Shown here: in pieces, positions 44,101-51,712 of the stretch
Layout: every line of letters starts with the position of its first letter
Numbering within the stretch: position 1 is the stretch's first letter
Source of the DNA: Zygaena filipendulae
Taxonomy: Eukaryota > Arthropoda > Insecta > Lepidoptera > Zygaenidae
Direction of reading: 5' to 3'
Length of the DNA stretch: 64,000 nt
Assembly (NCBI GenBank): GCA_907165275.2
Contig: OU015670.1
Coordinates: 9,513,501 to 9,577,500 of the forward strand
The notes under the pieces: model-generated
Told to the model about the DNA's origin: nothing
The model's input: only the letters and a program-made list of their open reading frames with translations
The model's database searches: none
Program-made: the position numbers and the translations under genes

Positions 44101-47100
44101 TTCACTCATTTTTTCTTTAGCTAATTCCTATTTTTATTTTGACTTTCCTTGCATTCGTAATGAAAAGCACAGTGTTACCCTCGGGAGAAAGACTTATTTA
44201 GTCCCTCGATCTATTGGCGCCCTCGCTACGCTCGGGCGCCAAACCCCGTCTCGGGACTAAATAAGTTACTTTCACCCCTAGGATAACAATGTACTATTCT
44301 TTCAAGATTTCCTCTTGATCCAGTTCGGTACGTAAATTTTATTCAATTTATAGTTGTTTTTATTCTTATTCAGTGCTTAAAATAACAAAAATAGTGTTTT
44401 GTAAATTTATTAAGTGATTTGAAAGAATATGTAAATAGTGCGAAAAATACATATACAGATTTTTTTTACAGATATCGATAAATCCATTATTTTTGTTTTA
44501 GGTGCAAGAGTTGGGTTAAGACTAAAAAGAATTGGCCTATTTACCAATCGAACAACTCCATCAAATAAAATAGAGCAGTTGAATGCAGATCAAAATAAAA
44601 TAGCACAATTGAGTAAGAAAAAATAAGTCAAAGTCAATAAGTAAGTCTTTTTTATTCGTGCTGTTTTTACCGGGTGACCGTGTGATTATTCTTATAATAG
44701 TTTTAAACTATGGGCAAAGTTGTATGTTTAAGTGTTCTCCTTGAGCTGGACACTTGATTTTTTGCAAGAATCAGTTGCTTACTCAGGATTCAGGGTACAT
44801 AAAATTGCAGCTAGCCGATACTGGTAATGAACCTAACGATTTGTTTATGCTACATTGTCATTCGATTTTATTTTCTTGAATTTAGAATTTTTTAATTTAT
44901 TCCAGTAATCGAGTGACCGGTTGACTAAAAGAAACCTTGGAAAACACCCACGCGCAGGAAGAAAAACCGTGACCCGTATTAGTCAAGTAGTCAACTTGAC
45001 CATGTTCCACAAGACGGTGTTTCAATAAATACAAAAAAATTCCTTTTTCAAATAAATGTTGTGTCTCACTCCCAACCAGCTACTTTCTTTATTTGAGGCA
45101 GCTGAAAAAGGCACCAATGATGGCTTACATTAAGTTCAATATTAAATATACTTAACCGACAGCAATTAAGCCGTCACTGGTGCTTTTTTCTGTAGCTATA
45201 AAATAATAAAAAAACTATGAAGAACCGTAGTAGTCCTGATTTTTTATCGATATCGATATGACGACCATTCGCTATAAGCAGAACAGCACTATTTGTGTGG
45301 GAATCGGCCATGATTGCTAGGGCAAAAATTTTGACAATTCGTGTCATTCCATTTCACAGTATGGGAGTCCCATATCTTAAAACGTAGTGATTATATGATC
45401 TTTGCTGCGGAGTTGGATCGGTTCGTTCGTATGGAGTGTCGCGGGTGCCCCCGCCCACTGAGCAAATAATCACTACGTTTTAAGAGTAGGCACTTCCATA
45501 CTAATTGTTGATTCGATCTATGAAAGCATTTAGTGCCAACCATACCAATGCAATGTATGACGCGGTCATAAAAATTTGGTTAAGTATTCCAAAGTTGGTA
45601 AAGAAGGTCGCGCATAAATCCATAGCAACTTTTGATTCAAGGGAGTGTCGCTGGCCTGCCCCCGCCCAAATTCTTTTATTTTTTCATACTTCGAACTCTA
45701 TGTTTTCTTTTTTTTTCCAGGACAAGAATGGCAATGACACGGCGCTTCACCACGCAGTCAACGACTCCGCCTGCGACTTGTCTGTGGTTCTGTTGCTGTT
45801 CTCTTTCTTGCCTCAGAAGGATTGGCATGTGTACGCCAACAAAAAGAACGGAAGGTAGATATATATGGATAGATACACATAATACATTATCGAGGTGAAG
45901 TTCGTAAGTTTTTGGATACCTAAATAGTTGGTGCTTGGTGGTATTATCTGGAACTACTGAAACAATTCTAAAAATATCTCCCACTAAAGGCCGCTTTACA
46001 CATATTATGCACTAGCTCTGCCCCGCGGTTTCACTCGCGTGAAACGTTTTTATACAACAACTTTTTTTTCCCGACATCCGATTTCAATGAAACAAAGCCT
46101 ATATGTAGCTCCAGGCTAAGCTTAATCAACCTGTGAAAACCGCATGACAATCCGTTCAGTAGATTCAGAGATCATTGCGAACCGACAGACAGGCAGACAG
46201 AAAAGACTTTTAAAAACTCTTTTTTTGTTGTTGGTTACTTTTCTTTTAACATCCCCTGTAAATTTTTGTTAAAAATATTCCATGTACAGAATCGCGGATT
46301 CTACTCTTTTATTTTTATTTTACCTATTTTATTTTATTTTTCGTTTATTCAGGACAACAACAGCTACAAAAACATATAATAGATTTAAATTACAAGATTA
46401 CACTATGAGCCAATAATAGTTACCCTTATATAAAGTACAGAATAGAATTTAGCAGAACGTACACAAAACTATAACAATTTAGAAACACAGAACATAGAAG
46501 TAAAAATAAAATTAACAATGTGAGGCTTTATGAACGGAAATCGGAACGGAATATTTATAAGTATATAGGAAGAAGAAATACACATACTTACACACACGAA
46601 TACAAACATATACATATAATCATATAAATAAACATTAATATAAATACTTACATAACTACATACATACATACATACCAATATATACATACATAACAACATA
46701 CATACATACATACTAACATATACATACATACATTATAGACCATGTGTGTCGACACTCGAACCACGAATCTCACAGCGAGAGCAAGAAAAGGAATAAGAAA
46801 AATTATCCTTGAGATTGATGTTAGGTAATAGGCATGTTGACTAATTTTGAAATCCCCTTTTATAATGCAGGTACACGTCTACTATTTCCGAAAAACTCAT
46901 TATTTCAGCATTAGTTTATAGTTTTAACGCAAATTACTGCATTTTATTTTGTCTAATTTGAATTGTGCTCGAAAACACTCGTGAGTGTCATGGCGCCACT
47001 TGTGACGTCACACATAAGTTCACGTAGCATTGTGTGTATGCTCGACGAACAAAGTCAACAATATATTTATTAAAAATTAATTCCAAAGTGTACAAGTGGT

Positions 47101-49749
47101 GTGCGGTCCCTCTCTGTATCTAAAAACACATAAAAACCTTACCTAATAAATAGTTTGCTCATGTTCCTAACAAGAAAAAAGTGAGAGATAAGTGGTTAAA
47201 GCTTGCAAGGCGAAACTCAGTAGGTGTAGTTACAAATTCGGCAATTTATTTTTGTGAAGACCACTTTGATGACGGACTAGGTAATTAGGATTTTAATTTT
47301 CAAAAGTCTTCAACATCCCTACTATTATAAACCAGTAAAATAAACTGAAAAACAAAACCTAGGGTTCTAGGAATTTGGTTAGATAGATGAAAGTCTCAGT
47401 TAAAGTCAAAGAATTTTATTCAACGTTGGTCCATAATGTGGCTCTTTTTGACGTCAATAAAATTACAATTAGTATTATGACAGCACCCATAAAATATCCA
47501 CACAGCTTCCTAGTGCTATGGCCGAAGAGAAGCTGCGCAACAAACTCACCAGTAGCACGCTGTCAGTTTAAAGTAATATAATACTAGTCTTTTACTGTAG
47601 GTATACATAATATAATACTAGTGATACAGGTGAAGCTAATATAAGCGTGATAAAAACAAAAACATGTGCATTTTTATTTACTACTCTATATTTTTATATA
47701 ACAATGGATATATATAAGGTTTCCAGAATTTTATTATGCCCTCAAGAAAATCTGATACATATTCTTCATCAAATGTAACACATAAAATTTCTACATTTTA
47801 CTGTAAAAATTTTCCTTCACTTTTAAGTTTCACATAACTTATAGCATCATCCCCATATGATGGTTGTGAGGACCTGAAATAAATAAAATTTATTATTATA
47901 TAAATACATAAAGTAACAAGTGCTTCTTCTTCTGTTCTATCTTTGCAAATAGGTAAATTACCTAGCTGACATTAGATATTGAATTTATGGGTGTGGAGAG
48001 CAATGGTTTATACTTGTTTGAAAGATAGGTTTGAATATTATTAAAACTTTTTATTAAATTAAAACAATTTAGCGTTATTTCTAAATGAAACCTGCGAAAC
48101 TGCATAACAGTTTATTGGCAGACAAATCACTGCCTTTATACTTGTTTTAATATGTACTGAACAAGCAAGTTTCAAGTACTTACAACACAATACAATAAAA
48201 TACTATACTGTACCACATATTTTTTCACCTAATTTAAATCTCTTACAGGTTTTTAACAAAAAAAAAATATTTTGGAATGAGGCCTCACTAAAACTATTGT
48301 TTCTTAATTTTAAAGATATGTCATTCAAAAATTTTGGGATTAAATATTTTCTGGTTCTTTGACCAAAATAGTTATAATCAGGCAAACTCATATATTTTTA
48401 AGTTGATATATTTATTACTTATTATTATTGAAGTTGTACATAATAGTACTTGTGGAGTTTTGAGAAAAGGTACCTACAAACCTAGTACCTAGTAAAAAAA
48501 AGTATTATATTATTTTCTTGAACTGGAAATTAACTAACCTCAAAAATATCCTATGACATACCTGAGTGTTAAATTATAATAACTTCTGTATCTTGCAAGT
48601 TTAATATGCTTATTATGTTAAATTTCATCACAAAATACCTACTACTTCACTTAGCATTATAGTAGGTAATAATATTGTACTTACACGGAAGTTTTCACAT
48701 TTCGAAACTCCGATGAACAAAAGTCTTTATTTGATGCGAGAAATTCTCCCAACATCAACAGATCAACTCTGGGTAAATTAGCGCTGTTAGCCTTAATAAA
48801 TCCTTGTTCCATCGTTGATTATATTTGGATATTGTATTTCAACACAAAATCTACTTATTAAATGATGCAGGAATTACTAGAAACGCGTACAGATAATATC
48901 TCGACTTATGACTCAAGCAAAATACACGGCACAGAGCACTATTACTCCTGCGTTAACTGGAGTGTGACGTCATTCGCTGTGATTGGTGTTTCAGTAAACA
49001 TGGCCGATTGCAGTATTTTATACTTTTATTTTAATGAAAATCTTATTAATCACAATGTTTAGATGAAAACTGAGTGACTTTTAAGAGTTCTTTTGACATA
49101 TATTTTTCTCTAAAACCATTATTTCTTTGATTCTTTGATACTGTCAACATGCCTATTGTGATTGTGTAATTATAGTATAGAAGTAAGTAAAAACATTTGG
49201 AAGCCGGCTGACAAGTAAGTATCTAACCGCCGCACTCAGAGTCGACTTTAATGATTACTTAGTTAAGTATAGATTTTTAAAACAAAACTGCCGCAATCAG
49301 AAAAGTTTAATAAATTAATATTAATTGGCATTTAACTAAATAAGTTGCATGTCATTAAATGCCAATTAACATTAATTTACTGAACGTCTCTGATTGCGGC
49401 AGTTTTGTTTTAAAAATCTATACTTAACTAAGTAATCATTAAAGTCGACTCTGAGTGCGGCGGTAAGTGATTAAGTAGCAACTTGCCGCAGGATAGAAAC
49501 CAGTTCTATTTTTTGTACAGGACACTACAGCGAGTACACCCGCCCGCTTCGCCTCCCGCTCCCCGCCACACTATTTGTACCATTCACATTTGAAACATTT
49601 GGTTTGTCCACAGTTCGATGACCCCGGCGGACTACGCGAAACGCTATGCGAGGAAACAAGGCGACTCCGGCGCCGGGACCGACAAGGTGCTATTGTTTCT
49701 GAAGAAAAAGTGCAGGAAAATACCACTCAAAAGTGACAGTGACAATTGA
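34601..49749 (+). CDS. IkappaB-like ankyrin-repeat protein, eight coding exons (~798 residues)
   Basis: Eight exons with AG/GT borders and matching phases give one frame of 799 codons including the stop. By residue: 1-193 basic/acidic N-terminus with DSGYS (122-126), similar to but not exactly an IkappaB phosphodegron (DSGxxS), and a lysine-rich probable nuclear signal at about 147-170; 194-540 acidic, Asn/Asp/Ser-rich region like a transactivation domain, with several SP/TP sites near 420-445 and a coiled-coil-like KQFKERQKEIVTQLEK; 541-798 ankyrin region, with clear repeats GHSALHVACRP, NGNDTALHHAVND and MTPADYAKRYARKQ. The plan (long disordered N-terminus, nuclear signal, C-terminal ankyrins, no Rel domain) resembles nuclear IkappaB proteins such as BCL3/IkappaBzeta or insect Charon/Pickle. 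Such proteins bind Rel dimers and adjust immune gene transcription; that role is inferred from the family. It could instead be a different ankyrin protein. The introns are full of mobile elements. Confidence 0.75.
35404..36443 (+). CDS. IkappaB-like gene, coding exon 2
   Basis: Acceptor TTTTCTAATTTCAG, entering in phase 0 with INQLNLQTLTGG. Donor TTTCA/GTGAGT, phase 2. It encodes the acidic region and the KQFKERQKEIVTQLEK helix. CTSP-like Ser-Pro sites cluster near SMFPTPPRSVNVHSPCS. Confidence 0.8.
36465..36646 (+). mobile_element. Helitron-like element in intron 2
   Basis: It starts TATTAATATTATAAATGTGA and ends CCCCGGGACACAGCTAG. The near twin of 5972-6172. Confidence 0.75.
36831..36958 (+). 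CDS. IkappaB-like gene, coding exon 3
   Basis: Acceptor ATTATTTTCCAG, donor CGGCGCG/GTAAGT. It joins to give QTLYGAISELSVGTDKEDIA and ILSVESAAFLDRRG. Entry phase 2, exit phase 1. Confidence 0.8.
37046..37100. repeat. End fragment of the AATTGGGTATT MITE in intron 3
   Basis: AATTGGGTATTCTCCAGGG and the TCCGTCAGT subterminal block, then loss of similarity. Helitron-like TTTCACCCGCGTCAGTGTTA precedes it. Confidence 0.6.
37146..37295 (+). pseudogene. LINE ORF2 C-terminal fragment in intron 3
   Basis: An open 50-codon stretch reads NLRNKHKLAVPKTRHSDKDN and LHFYNKLPNDVINLSF, typical of the region after the reverse transcriptase in CR1/jockey-like LINEs. It ends ~30 bases before exon 4. A perfect 11 bp hairpin (CGCTGTGCCTA...TAGGCACAGCG) lies inside it at 37194-37219. 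Confidence 0.6.
37325..37461 (+). CDS. IkappaB-like gene, coding exon 4
   Basis: Acceptor TTTTGGTTCCCAG, donor GACGAG/GTGAAT. Encodes YKLLEDAVTKGHNYPVLTQF and NENPELVAGKNYLFDE. Leaves in phase 0. A LINE ORF2 fragment ends just upstream of the acceptor. Confidence 0.8.
37482..38060 (+). mobile_element. Three successive Helitron-like copies in intron 4
   Basis: Copies end at about 37682 (AACCGCAGGGAACAGCTAG), 37868 (CGGGGTACAGCGAGT) and about 38060 (ATTAACGCGGGTGAAACTAT, decayed). All have the same orientation. The second copy lacks the normal 5' end. Confidence 0.7.
38158..38425. mobile_element. Two more Helitron-like pieces, opposite orientations, intron 4
   Basis: 38158-38352 is a complete inverse copy (CTAGCTGTTCCCCGCGG to TTTATAATATTAGTA). 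38358-38424 is a forward 3' end (TGGAATTCCCGTGGGAACTC to GGGACAGCTAG). The latter ends 57 bases before exon 5. Confidence 0.75.
38482..38617 (+). CDS. IkappaB-like gene, coding exon 5 (first ankyrin)
   Basis: Acceptor AGTGTTGTCGCAG, donor ACTGAAG/GTGGGG. Encodes GGDNLVCLCARMGDQYADLL and VHRGAAELPLFDPRHTNTE. GC content is much higher than in the flanking repeats, as in the other ankyrin exons. Confidence 0.8.
38655..38990 (-). pseudogene. LINE ORF1 (gag-like) C-terminal fragment with tail, intron 5
   Basis: On the - strand, 38990-38769 encodes TKTNFLLRTELLESRHNASF and VPTSKLDTFMKEDFWPKGVV, ending RRLRGRIPT. This pattern is familiar from ORF1 proteins of CR1/jockey-like LINEs. The 38655-38695 TTTATTTATTTATTG stretch may be the tail of another LINE. 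Confidence 0.5.
38991..39582. other. Unannotated part of intron 5
   Basis: It holds a (C)n run at 39134-39146 and GGCGG repeats at 39172-39186, then AT-rich microsatellite-like sequence (CATACATATGCCATACGTAC). No gene. Confidence 0.4.
39583..40010. mobile_element. Helitron cluster, inverted match of 12086-12522
   Basis: Order: an inverse complete element (CTAGCTGCGCCCCGCAGTTT to TCTATACTATAATAAAAGAG inverse at 39892), a forward 3' end (TTCCTGTGGGAATTCCGAAA to ACAGCTAG at 39946), then a forward 5' end (TAATATTATAAAGAGGAACA). The same borders occur at 12086-12522 on the other strand. Confidence 0.75.
40025..40168 (-). mobile_element. Partial Helitron of the large subfamily
   Basis: TCAGACAGAAAAGAATTTTA, TTGTGCTTGGTTACTCTTCG and the 5' terminus TTTTATTATAGTATAGAT in inverse order; the 3' half is missing. 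Confidence 0.65.
40195..40375 (+). mobile_element. LINE 3' tail
   Basis: CGGTTCCGGCTGAAAACCAG, GCATTATGCTGAGCCGGGAC, GGCAAATAAATTTATTTTCT and a CTTTCTTTC tail. Same class as 22765-22985. Confidence 0.55.
40376..40510. repeat. Hairpin (AAACAAATGGTAGACAAC) with (GCC)n repeat
   Basis: AAAACAAATGGTAGACAAC and GTTGTCTGCCATTTGTTTTT face each other over ~55 bp. It is followed by CCGCTGCCGCCGCCGCCACC triplets. Confidence 0.55.
40511..41110. other. Remainder of intron 5
   Basis: No gene or clear element. The stretch near 40740-40760 (CTTTCAGCCCTGAAAATATT) is also seen near 22475. Confidence 0.35.
41111..41217 (+). CDS. IkappaB-like gene, coding exon 6 (ankyrin)
   Basis: The acceptor is TATTATGTTTGAAG, with a weak pyrimidine tract, but phase and homology demand it. 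Encodes GHSALHVACRPRSGRPARLR and HVLLAHGGADINQG. The donor GTAAGA is the first part of a (GAAA)n LINE tail, see the neighbouring entry. Confidence 0.8.
41218..41545 (-). mobile_element. LINE tail fused to the exon 6 donor, then a GTGCGACTCGGACTCG repeat
   Basis: The - strand reads TTTTTTGTGTGTTGTGCTGG, AATAAATGTAGTTTTATTTC and (TTTC)n, the tail class of 13593-13650. Its last repeat overlaps the splice donor GTAAGAAAGAAAG. From 41283, CAAGTGCGACTCGGACTCGC and AAGGGTTCCGTAGCAGCAAG mark another common lepidopteran repeat. A run of 13 G lies at 41545-41557. Confidence 0.6.
41844..42468. mobile_element. ~625 bp DNA transposon in a Helitron
   Basis: Ends CAGTACTTGCATGA and TCATGCAAGTACCCT are inverted. 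It contains CACCAATCACAGCC and two TGACGTCA sites, also seen in the element at 46827-49157, which hints at distant kinship. A 73-codon frame with a real ATG on the - strand (42321-42100) shows no domain that I know. Confidence 0.6.
42557..42777 (-). mobile_element. hAT-like MITE (221 bp), copy 2
   Basis: TIR CTCAGACCAAATAAAAACTA at both ends and a perfect 8 bp duplication GTTTCATG (42549-42556 and 42778-42785). Removing element plus one duplicate restores the Helitron sequence. Confidence 0.9.
42880..43430. other. Unannotated part of intron 6
   Basis: AT-rich with TTTATATATATAAATATAGC-type runs; no supported gene or element end. Confidence 0.35.
43440..45026 (+). ncRNA. Possible small spliced transcription unit within intron 6
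   Basis: Clues only: TCAGT initiator-like sites at 43456-43475; a donor GTTCG/GTACGT at 44333; an acceptor TTTTTGTTTTAG before 44502, then a donor CAATAA/GTAAGT at 44642; an acceptor TTATTCCAG at about 44907; an AATAAA at about 45024. The middle part encodes ARVGLRLKRIGLFTNRTTP and ends in TAA. A 600 bp repeat sits in the first part. It could be a lncRNA, a decayed gene or chance. Confidence 0.2.
43688..44295 (+). repeat. ~600 bp CATTACTCAT...GTACTA repeat, copy 6
   Basis: Full-length copy in intron 6 with intact inner GGCGCC hairpin (44216-44240). Its sequence shows CTCGGGACTAAATAAG where copies 1, 2, 4 and 5 have CTCGGCACTAAATGAG; copy 3 shares the same variant, so copies 3 and 6 form a subgroup. 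Confidence 0.85.
45370..45660. repeat. AATAATCACTACGTTTT repeat, copy 2, with an inverted left part
   Basis: AAAACGTAGTGATTAT (45379) and AATAATCACTACGTTTT (45464) face each other over ~70 bp. The rest (CACTTCCATACTAATTGTTG to GTGTCGCTGGCCTGCC) matches 28142-28340. It ends 60 bases before exon 7. Confidence 0.7.
45721..45854 (+). CDS. IkappaB-like gene, coding exon 7 (ankyrin)
   Basis: Strong acceptor CTTTTTTTTTCCAG, donor GGAAG/GTAGAT. Encodes DKNGNDTALHHAVNDSACDL and the loop QKDWHVYANKKNG. Exit phase 2. Confidence 0.85.
46012..46312 (-). mobile_element. Helitron of the large subfamily
   Basis: It starts CTAGCTCTGCCCCGCGGTTT, has TGAAACAAAGCCTATATGTA and CAGAATCGCGGATTCTACTC, and loses its 5' terminus at (TTTTA)n. 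A GACAGACAGGCAGACAGAAA stretch lies at 46183. Confidence 0.7.
46313..46740. repeat. AT-rich stretch with (CATA)n microsatellite
   Basis: (ATTTT)n at 46305-46340, then a plain stretch and ACATACATACATACAT-type repeats at 46655-46730. The long frame on the - strand is only the translated microsatellite. Confidence 0.6.
47085..47280 (+). pseudogene. THAP zinc-finger domain, broken
   Basis: Translation gives VYKWCAVPLC, then after two stops FAHVPNKKKVRDKWLKLARR and AIYFCEDHFDDGL. The C-x4-C...C-x2-H layout and the KWLKLARR helix are THAP hallmarks (a DNA-binding finger of P-element-like and Kolobok transposases and of some host factors). In-frame stops are TAA 47121-47123 and TAG 47151-47153. 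The end CTAG/GTAATT could be a donor. No ATG precedes it closely. It cannot make a full domain now. Confidence 0.7.
47395..47580 (-). mobile_element. LINE 3' tail
   Basis: On the - strand: TGGTGAGTTTGTTGCGCAGC, TTTATTGACGTCAAAAAGAG, GTTGAATAAAATTCTTTGAC and (GACTTT)-like tail, a common lepidopteran non-LTR 3' end. Confidence 0.5.
47750..48812 (-). pseudogene. N-terminal exons of a YqaJ/SWIM-type protein, broken
   Basis: Exon A (48812-48685) starts MEQGFIKANSANLPRVDLLM and ends EFRNVKTS plus a phase-2 donor GT/GTAAGTAC. Exon B starts at 47873 after TTTATTTCAG and continues in phase: VSSQPSYGDDAISYVKLKS, to a TAA at 47800-47798. The combination (LPRVD, EFRNVKTSVSS, YGDDAI-YVKLK) matches, from memory, the N-terminus of large arthropod proteins with a SWIM finger and a YqaJ-type nuclease. 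Those later domains are absent here, and a stop breaks exon B. The assignment needs a search. Confidence 0.55.
49226..49465. mobile_element. Foldback MITE with ~110 bp arms, copy 2
   Basis: Same element as 11556-11786. Here both ends are complete (CCGCCGCACTCAGAGTCG, CGACTCTGAGTGCGGCGG). Confidence 0.85.
49614..49749 (+). CDS. IkappaB-like gene, last coding exon
   Basis: Acceptor TTGGTTTGTCCACAG. The first base completes a Ser codon, then SMTPADYAKRYARKQGDSG and a basic tail KKKCRKIPLKSDSDN ending in TGA at 49747-49749. No AATAAA follows closely; a SINE begins 69 bases after the stop and may lie in the 3' UTR. Confidence 0.8.
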
Positions 49750-49814
49750 AAGTTAACCTAAAACGAGAGTGCCACGCGTTTTGGTATCGCCGCCTTTTCG
49801 CTTAACCCCGCATC

Positions 49815-50068
49815 AAACGACCCGATTGGCGCAATGGTTACCATGCCTGCCCGCTAATCAAGGGGTTCCGGGTTCGATTCCCGGTGGGGGTGGACTTTGT
49901 GTGATGAACACAGGGTTCCATTTTCCAGTCTGGGTGTGTATATATATATCTATAGTATAATATATATGTAATAATATGTGTAGTATATACCACGTTTGCT
50001 TGGTTTCCACGACACAAGCTTATAGCTTAGTGTGGGATCAAGTAGATCTGTGTGTTGTGAAGTGGATT
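49815..50068 (+). mobile_element. tRNA-derived SINE, copy 1
   Basis: Head with A box (TTGGCGCAATGGTTACC) and B box (GGTTCGATTCC), then body GGACTTTGTGTGATGAACAC, CCATTTTCCAGTCTGGGTGT and (ATT)n tail after GTTGTGAAGTGG. The head is tRNA-like but lacks a full cloverleaf, so it is not a tRNA gene. It lies just past the stop of the IkappaB-like gene. Confidence 0.85.
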
Positions 50069-50077
50069 ATTATTATT

Positions 50078-50346
50078 ATTATAGATGGGCAATCGACGAG
50101 GTTTAAACCCGGTCTGGGTATTTAAATCCGATAAACACTCGTAAACACTCAACACCTGGGTGATCCCGCTTCGCTCGTAGCGCCATCTGTTGTTATGTAG
50201 AAAAGTAGTACCCAACACGCATTTTTCATTGAGTGCAAACACGGACGAAGCGACGCTTTCTAAAAATTGAAACCTAGCTAGATCGATTAATCGCCCCCGA
50301 AACCCCTTGCATACTGAATTTCATGAAAATCGTTAGAGCCGTTTCC
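50078..50346. repeat. Repeat shared with 61630-61800 (inverted)
   Basis: CTAGCTAGATCGATTAATCG, CCCCGAAACCCCTTGCATAC and GAAAATCGTTAGAGC match 61630-61705 on the other strand; GCGCCATCTGTTGTTA also matches there. Confidence 0.55.
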
Positions 50347-50358
50347 GAGATTCACAAG

Positions 50359-50709
50359 AATTGGCTACTTGACAAAAAATTTTTTTTTAGTCCGTCGTGT
50401 AGATTAGTAAAAAATATTGGACACGTATTTTTTCTTTTTTTACGTACTCAAAAAATAACAGAGATACATTGAGTTGAAATTTCGTACATTGAGTTGAAAT
50501 TTCGCGTGACGTCACAATTCTGTGCGGTTTGTATGGCGCTTATAATGAATATTGACGTCACGAGCCCCCACCCTAAACTTTAATGCGCTTTATCTATGTT
50601 CATTTTCATTAAATTGAAAAAGCAAAAAATACGTGTCTATTATTTTTTTGTTTTCTAACTGACGGACTAATTAGAATTTTGATATTCATACCTTGGAGAA
50701 TACCCAATT
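50359..50709. mobile_element. AATTGG-ended MITE, intact
   Basis: Ends AATTGGCTACTTGAC and the inverse of AATTGGGTATTCTCC. Contains TCCGTCGTGTAGATTAGTAA, a small duplication of TACATTGAGTTGAAATTTCG, GTGACGTCAC and TGACGTCACGAGCCCCCACC. Confidence 0.75.
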
Positions 50710-51114
50710 GCTCGTTTAAAGATACAGTGGTGAGCTTGAGCTGTCGGTGAAGGAAAATATAGTGAGGAAACCATAGCGTGGGGCACTCTAGTGCCCGGCT
50801 GGGTAGCAGCTGCCACAGAAGAGGAAATAACAGATAGAAGGGACATAAACTTGTTTAGTATCAAAACAGATGAAAACCAGTGTCGCCGGGTGATTTTCGC
50901 ATACGAAACTATTCATCACGCACTAAAACATCCATTAACGTAAAGAAACGTATGAAACGCTTTATGGTTATGTTTTGACTTAGTCACCGTTTTCAAAATT
51001 CACAGTTTTGAGAATATTGTGGTAAAAGTAAGCAAAAGAATTGGGCAAGATGGAGCATTTGCTCTAAATTGCTTTGCGACGGTAGCGCGCCTGTCCCGCC
51101 CACATGTTCTCTCT

Positions 51115-51346
51115 AGTCAATTTATTTGTTCTGTGGTAGCTCTAGCTACCACCTTCAAGTTGCAAATCTGTCGCCGAGCACCTAACGGTGTGTTCCGGCA
51201 GCCTCACTTGGAAACCAGTTCCCCCTCCAGGTCGGCAACGCCCCTGCAAGCCTTCTGGTGTTGCAGATGTCCATGGGCGGCGGTAATCACTTACCATCAG
51301 GTGTACCACTTGCCCGTGACGTATAAAAAACCCGAAAATTTGGTGT
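51115..51346 (+). mobile_element. LINE/SINE 3' region with GGCGGCGGTAATCACTTACC
   Basis: CAACGCCCCTGCAAGCCTTC, TGTCCATGGGCGGCGGTAAT and CACTTACCATCAGGTG, ending TATAAAAAA, is a widespread lepidopteran retroelement 3' end. The 128-codon frame across it is not a host gene. Confidence 0.6.
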
Positions 51347-51381
51347 TTATTCCAAACCGGGCCGATTGCCCATCTATGTAT

Positions 51382-51712
51382 AATAGGGGTGTGGACTACT
51401 TTTGAAAATCAAAATTCTAATTAGTCCGTGAGTTAGAAAATAAAAAAACAATAGACACGTATTTTTTGCTTTTTCAAATAAATCAAAATATACAGAGATA
51501 AAGCGCATTAAAGTTTAGGGTGAGGGGGTCGTGACGTCACTAACCGCTAAAACCGCCATACAAACTGTCAGAATAGTGACGTCACGCGAAATTTCAACTC
51601 AATATATCGCCGTTATTTTTTGATTACGTAAAAAAAGAAAAAATACGTGTCCAATATTTTTTAATAATCTACAAGACGGACTAAAAAATAAAAATTAGTC
51701 AACATGCCCATT
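51382..51712. mobile_element. AATRGG-ended MITE, intact
   Basis: Ends AATAGGGGTGTGGAC and ...GTCAACATGCCCATT. This copy has the terminus closest to the THAP/YqaJ element. GTGACGTCAC occurs twice in the core. Confidence 0.75.

Larger units (their letters stand above)
46827..49157. mobile_element. 2.3 kb decayed DNA transposon with THAP and YqaJ/SWIM-type coding remnants
   Basis: A perfect 15 bp TIR AATAGGCATGTTGAC bounds it (46827-46841 and 49143-49157). Its left end agrees with the right end of the MITE at 51382-51712 at 21 of the first 22 positions. It contains GTGACGTCA sites like the MITEs. Inside are a THAP-domain remnant (+) and the N-terminal exons of a YqaJ/SWIM-type protein (-), both broken. 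A target duplication is not clear. A LINE-like tail at 47395-47575 is a later insertion. Confidence 0.6.

Noticed and set aside
10056..44260. The same 62-codon frame (MGKCQATIRSSLIFSLANSY...) at 10056-10244 and 44072-44260
   Set aside because: It lies inside two nearly identical copies of the 600 bp repeat and overlaps its hairpin; other copies break the frame, so it is not conserved coding.
46469..46729. 86-codon frame rich in MYVC on the - strand
   Set aside because: It is a translated (CATA)n microsatellite.
49815..49890. A tRNA gene at the SINE head
   Set aside because: The A and B boxes are present but the cloverleaf is incomplete and the body and (ATT)n tail repeat at 62163-62436, so it is a SINE.
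51019..51405. 128-codon frame as a host gene
   Set aside because: Most of it overlaps a known type of retroelement 3' end (GGCGGCGGTAATCACTTACC).
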